Origin: Dimargaris cristalligena
Lineage: Eukaryota > Kickxellomycota > Dimargaritomycetes > Dimargaritales > Dimargaritaceae
DNA length: 11,660 nt
Direction: 5' to 3'
NCBI GenBank assembly: GCA_027576995.1
Contig: JANBQC010000757.1
Span: 1 to 11,660 of the forward strand
In this document: one piece after another, positions 9,381 through 11,660 of the stretch
Layout: the number at the start of each line of letters is the position of its first letter
Position numbering within the stretch: position 1 is the stretch's first letter
Position numbers and translations under genes: made by a program
The notes under the pieces: generated by a model
What the model saw: the letters and a program-made list of their open reading frames with translations, nothing else
What the model was told of the DNA's origin: nothing
Databases searched by the model: none

Positions 9381-9942
9381 GGCTGGTAGGTATTCGTGAA
9401 GCTATTAAGGGCTGGCAAACTACTTAAGTAATTGCATGGACCGATTGGCCAAGAAACCCAATTGGACTGAAATGGCTTGGAATCTGCTCGACGGCAACAG
9501 TATAATAGGAAGCAAGGGTACAAGTTAACGAAAGCCACTTTCTTTAGACGCTGGGTTCTCCGTCCGATTGTAAGGGCCACCAACTCAGTACTATGGAGGA
9601 CTCGGGAGGGTGCTGAGTCGGTCATTCAATTTGCGACGGTGAATTCCACAAACCTGGATTCCTTTTTTTGGCCTGTGGCACATTTTTGTGTTTTTTTACT
9701 TCGAAAGAAATAGTAGGACTTGCAGCTCCTTTTTTGCTTCTATTTAACACAGCCTACATCTACTATCACTGCTCTTCATTGCCTTTTAACACCCACATTC
9801 CCCCTTCCACTTCGACTTTGACTATTTCGAGATTCCGGCCATACTCTCTTCACCAAACTGCCCTACCCAGACAAAGTGCTACCACCGCCACCGCACTCCA
9901 CAAACACTCGCACTCACACACAGGTGTCTCTCGCTTGGAGCA
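9381..9942. promoter_or_regulatory. Divergent promoter region between PRP40 and the NUFIP homologue
   Basis: The two start codons (9380 on - and 9943 on +) are 562 bp apart and point away from each other. The right part (about 9660-9942) has T-runs, then a CT- and CA-rich stretch typical of a fungal 5' leader, with no in-frame ATG between an in-frame stop at 9787-9789 and 9943. TATTTAACAC near 9742 could serve as a TATA-like element for the + gene. Open frames inside are short and resemble nothing known. Confidence 0.6.
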
Positions 9943-11034
9943 ATGAGACACGGTCGACGAAGCAAGCCGGAGCCCACTCCATTGCCCAGCCTTCCAGACT
10001 TTTCGGCCCCTGGAGCGGTGGGTAGGTGGTTGGCCCAGCGTCGCAGGAACTATCCCACTCAGGAGACTATCCAAAAACAGCAGGAAGCGGCTGAGGCCGT
10101 ACGAGCCAAAGAACTTCATGTGAAAGGGGCCAGGCAACTGTCAGCCCTGTGCGATTACGGGAGCGACAGCGAGAACGACAGCGATAGCCAAAGCCATAGT
10201 GAACCAGCGACGGCACCAGGCCCTGAAGCCTCCGGAAATAACCACGATTCACTGCAGCCGTCGGTCGCGGTATCGCCAGCTACCAGCTTAGAAACTCCCG
10301 GGACACAGGGACGCATAGCGGTTCGGTTTCAACGACTTAGTGAACCGCACAATGGTAGTTCGGACCCCGAGTCCGAGTCCGATGGCGATGTAGACCCCAT
10401 TCGGGATGCTGTTTCGTCCAAGGCTCCGCCCCAGCTTCCACCAACGGTGGATACCAACGCTGACGGTGCACCAGAGACTGCTGCTGTACCATCAAGGCAG
10501 TCGACAGGTCGCCGGAAGGCATCGGAATCCCCCCCAAGAAGTACCAGCCAGTGGTCAAATAAAGCTCGCAAAGGCCGCGACCACAATAATCGACGAGTAA
10601 GTGAACTATTACCACAAGCCACAACTATGGTTTAAGTTTATGTGGAGGACCAGGGAGATACGACTGGCGTCTCCTTATCAAACTAGGGTGTGATCAAATG
10701 GTTCCCTCAGTACCCAAAGATTGTACGATTTTCGTGAATACCCAGACAGTATTTTCTAACTCAAGAGCCCCCTCCTCCCTCTTTATACCCATATTTTTTT
10801 ACACCCAATCCCCAATACCTACTGCCTATCACTTGGAAGAATCAAAACAATGCCGGTAATACCAAACATATACCCCGTAGTCAGAGTCTTTTCGACCGCC
10901 TCTTGGCTAAAGATGTGCGCCGGGATCAAATTCGCGTCTTACAATGCCTACAATACATCGTCGACCACGATTTCCTAGGAATCCCTCGGGAATCGGCCCA
11001 GCTGGTCCAAAAGCCACTGATCCGGGAAATATAA
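9943..11034 (+). CDS. NUFIP1: NUFIP1/Rsa1-type box C/D snoRNP assembly factor, 2 exons
   Basis: Exon 1 is 9943-10596; the intron 10597-10884 (288 nt, donor GTAAGT, acceptor GTAGTCAG) is phase 0; exon 2 is 10885-11034 (TAA). Product 267 aa. Residues 29-39 (WLAQRRRNYPT) match the signature of the NUFIP/Rsa1 peptide, which in studied members binds the 15.5K/Snu13 protein. A Ser/Asp/Glu-rich region follows (LCDYGSDSENDSDS at 70-82, more at 138-150). Exon 2 (219-267) encodes LLAKDVRRD and VLQCLQYIVDHDFLGI, matching the conserved C-terminal segment of animal NUFIP1. Known role: a nuclear platform bridging Snu13 with the R2TP/HSP90 machinery during box C/D snoRNP assembly; yeast Rsa1 also supports 60S biogenesis. 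Odd: the N-terminal C2H2 zinc finger of animal NUFIP1 is absent and no upstream exon for it is visible. ATTAAA at 11063-11068 may be the poly(A) signal. Start: first in-frame ATG after a stop. Confidence 0.88.
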
Positions 11035-11438
11035 TCCAGTCGATATTGTTGTTAATATATTTATTAAAATTTCGATCAACTTCCCGCTACCATTTCTCCA
11101 GGGATGCCATTTACTACTAGGCACAGTTGTAATGAGCCGACTCCTTATTGCCTGGTGTGTATATAACCACCCCACTTGGGGGAAGCTATCGATTATTACC
11201 CCCTTGCCATTAATCTTACATAGCCAGGAGATGCAAGATTGGCGCCAATTATAATTAATAGCAAAACTCGGGGGAACCCGGTGTTTATTATCCGATGAAA
11301 GGCGTGCTTAGGCACTAGATGGCTTTATCAAATGACCAGAACCACCACAAATGCAGACAGACTCGACTATCTTTCTACTCTATTGGGTTTCGTTTTTAAT
11401 ACTGAACCAATACCACGTTATGCTTTTGGAATTTTTCA
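11035..11438. other. Spacer between the NUFIP homologue and the 5S rRNA gene
   Basis: Holds the 3' UTR of the upstream gene (ATTAAA at 11063-11068). A 12-bp perfect palindrome, ATTGGCGCCAAT, lies at 11238-11249 and is abutted by AATTATAATT. A CCAAT motif sits near 11406, upstream of the 5S gene. I see no coding sequence or tRNA boxes. Confidence 0.4.
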
Positions 11439-11554
11439 GTTGTGGTCAGATGTTGGATTGTCCTCCGTATCCCGTTAGATCTGCGAAGATAAGCCCCGAT
11501 CAGTTGATTTAGTACTGAGGTGGGAGACCACTTGGGAATAGTCAATGCTGCAAC
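11439..11554 (+). rRNA. 5S ribosomal RNA gene
   Basis: The 116-nt sequence matches the 5S rRNA pattern throughout: the loop region CCCGTTAGATCTGCGAAGAT (11471-11490) running into AAGC, TTAGTACT (11509-11516), and the box C-like GGTGGGAGACCACTTGGGAA (11519-11538). The helices are intact: helix I pairs GTTGTGG (11439-11445) with CTGCAAC (11548-11554); helix IV pairs AGGTGG (11518-11523) with CCACTT (11528-11533) around a GAGA loop; helix V pairs GTTGATT (11503-11509) with AGTCAAT (11540-11546). The bases differ from other 5S RNAs but pairing is kept, which argues for a functional gene over a decayed copy. The product is part of the 60S subunit and is made by RNA polymerase III from internal promoter boxes. 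It stands alone beside protein genes, so at least this 5S copy lies outside an rDNA repeat. Exact ends are inferred from helix I; 116 nt is slightly short. Confidence 0.92.
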
Positions 11555-11559
11555 TTTTT
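11555..11559 (+). terminator. RNA polymerase III terminator of the 5S gene
   Basis: A run of five T directly follows the last paired base of helix I, as expected for an RNA polymerase III terminator. Confidence 0.85.
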
Positions 11560-11660
11560 CATTTGTATTTTGATGACGACTCCCCCGACTGGCATGGTGT
11601 ATAAGGATTAGGGGTAAAATGCATTACAGTCTAGCTTTAGATATTCCTCCACTTGCTCCC
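11560..11660. other. Right edge of window, no gene seen
   Basis: About 100 bases after the 5S terminator. No coding frame of useful length, tRNA boxes or second 5S copy is visible. A TTGATGAC near 11569 resembles a C box, but no D box or terminal stem accompanies it. Confidence 0.4.

Noticed and set aside
1..11660. CRISPR arrays, insertion sequences, phage or bacterial operon features
   Set aside because: No regularly spaced repeats, transposase frames or terminal inverted repeats with target duplications were seen, and the spliced genes show nuclear eukaryotic DNA.

Overview
The window looks like nuclear DNA of a fungus with spliced genes. Introns are 162-288 nt and have GTAAGT-type donors and CAG/TAG acceptors. 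It holds a PRP40 splicing-factor gene, a NUFIP/Rsa1-type snoRNP assembly factor, a PA-TM-RING ubiquitin ligase and a stand-alone 5S rRNA gene. The long introns, multi-intron PRP40 and 5S gene lying outside an rDNA array fit an early-diverging fungus (Zoopagomycota/Kickxellomycotina would be plausible), but this placement is inference and no marker here settles it.

Layout from left to right: (1) 1-1119 (+) is the 3' part of an unrecognised protein gene that enters from outside the window. (2) 1120-1999 is a convergent, AT-rich spacer with no convincing gene. (3) 4122-2000 (-) is a two-exon PA-TM-RING membrane E3 ligase whose single intron interrupts the codon of a glycine in the transmembrane helix. 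(4) 4123-6183 is a 2 kb spacer. Next to the E3 gene it carries a promoter-like triple repeat. Around 5.3-5.9 kb it has a cluster of gene-like signals on the + strand (CACGTG palindrome, ATG, splice-like sites, a presequence-like peptide, a hairpin) that may be a small spliced gene or a non-coding RNA. (5) 9380-6184 (-) is PRP40 in seven exons with six phase-0 introns (708 aa, 2 WW and about 6 FF domains). (6) 9381-9942 is a divergent promoter. (7) 9943-11034 (+) is a NUFIP1/Rsa1 homologue in two exons; the short second exon carries the conserved C-terminal domain. (8) 11439-11554 (+) is a 116-nt 5S rRNA gene with intact helices and a T-run terminator.

The right half is therefore an RNA-biogenesis neighbourhood: a U1 snRNP factor and a box C/D snoRNP assembly factor share one promoter region, and a ribosomal RNA gene follows. 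All splice sites were placed by reading frame, splice consensus and protein-family continuity; no transcript data were available.
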